This document shows positions 32,341 through 32,353 of a DNA stretch of 32,353 nucleotides, in pieces (positions within the stretch are counted from its first letter, which is position 1; the number at the start of each line of letters is the position of its first letter). The DNA is taken from positions 16,739 through 49,091 of the forward strand of contig CAJTVB010000026.1 of NCBI GenBank assembly GCA_910579755.1. The letters are read 5' to 3'. The DNA is from an uncultured Acetatifactor sp. Its GTDB lineage: Bacteria; Bacillota; Clostridia; Lachnospirales; Lachnospiraceae. The notes beneath the pieces were generated by a model that saw only the letters and a program-made list of their open reading frames with translations, was not told where the DNA came from and made no database searches. Both the position numbers and the translations under genes were made by a program.

Positions 32341-32353
32341 TATGATAAGGCTG

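Overview
The window looks like chromosomal DNA of a gut-type Clostridia, most likely Lachnospiraceae. The support is consistent strong AGGAGG-type ribosome binding sites, several sigma-A promoters close to TTGACA-N17-TATAAT, occasional GTG and TTG starts, the rpsO-pnp pair, a PurF-like protein without a catalytic cysteine, a long divergent PRPP synthetase, and a two-isomerase pectin/uronate operon. The genus cannot be fixed from sequence reading alone.

Layout. 1-614 (minus): an XRE-type regulator with a C-terminal tail of 28-residue repeats, cut by the window edge. 709-4407 (plus): purB, a PurF-like protein and a PlsC-like acyltransferase in a probable operon. 4400-9965: an AraC regulator divergent from kduI, kduD, a DhuI/RpiB-like isomerase, a KDPG aldolase fused to a VOC-like domain, and kdgK. 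Together these convert unsaturated-uronate products (DKI) to pyruvate and glyceraldehyde-3-phosphate. 10059-10724 (minus): a Ser/Asp-rich lipoprotein. 10983-11066: tRNA-Leu(AAG) with its own promoter and terminator. 11274-13880: a large SIR2 / P-loop / helical-repeat protein with the architecture of an anti-phage NADase, under a perfect consensus promoter and a leader rich in inverted repeats. 14152-15183: a secreted SH3-SH3-NlpC/P60 cell-wall hydrolase, followed by a 16-bp tandem repeat and a terminator. 15328-15891 (minus): a small polytopic membrane protein. 16147-18764: rpsO and pnp, both with structured leaders. 18841-22466: tldD (frameshifted in this sequence), tldE/pmbA and a membrane-anchored trypsin-like protease. 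22538-25418: two COG0523/CobW-like GTPases (one with seven His-rich decapeptide repeats, one fused to a YcgQ/DUF1980-like domain) and a YlmH-like S4 RNA-binding protein. 25469-26512: a membrane protein of the CmpB/PF06541 family with a coiled-coil tail. 26663-30078: manC, gmd and fcl, making GDP-L-fucose, followed by an AraC regulator (30105-30989). 31077-32267 (minus): PRPP synthetase with a 14-bp palindrome across its -35 box.

The best candidate for a little-described system is the stand-alone SIR2 / degenerate P-loop / TPR-like protein beside tRNA-Leu. Others worth a look are the Cys-less PurF paralogue that keeps its Fe-S cysteine pattern, the GTPase-YcgQ fusion paired with a His-repeat metallochaperone, the KDPG aldolase-VOC fusion, and the XRE protein whose repeats appear to be actively duplicating.
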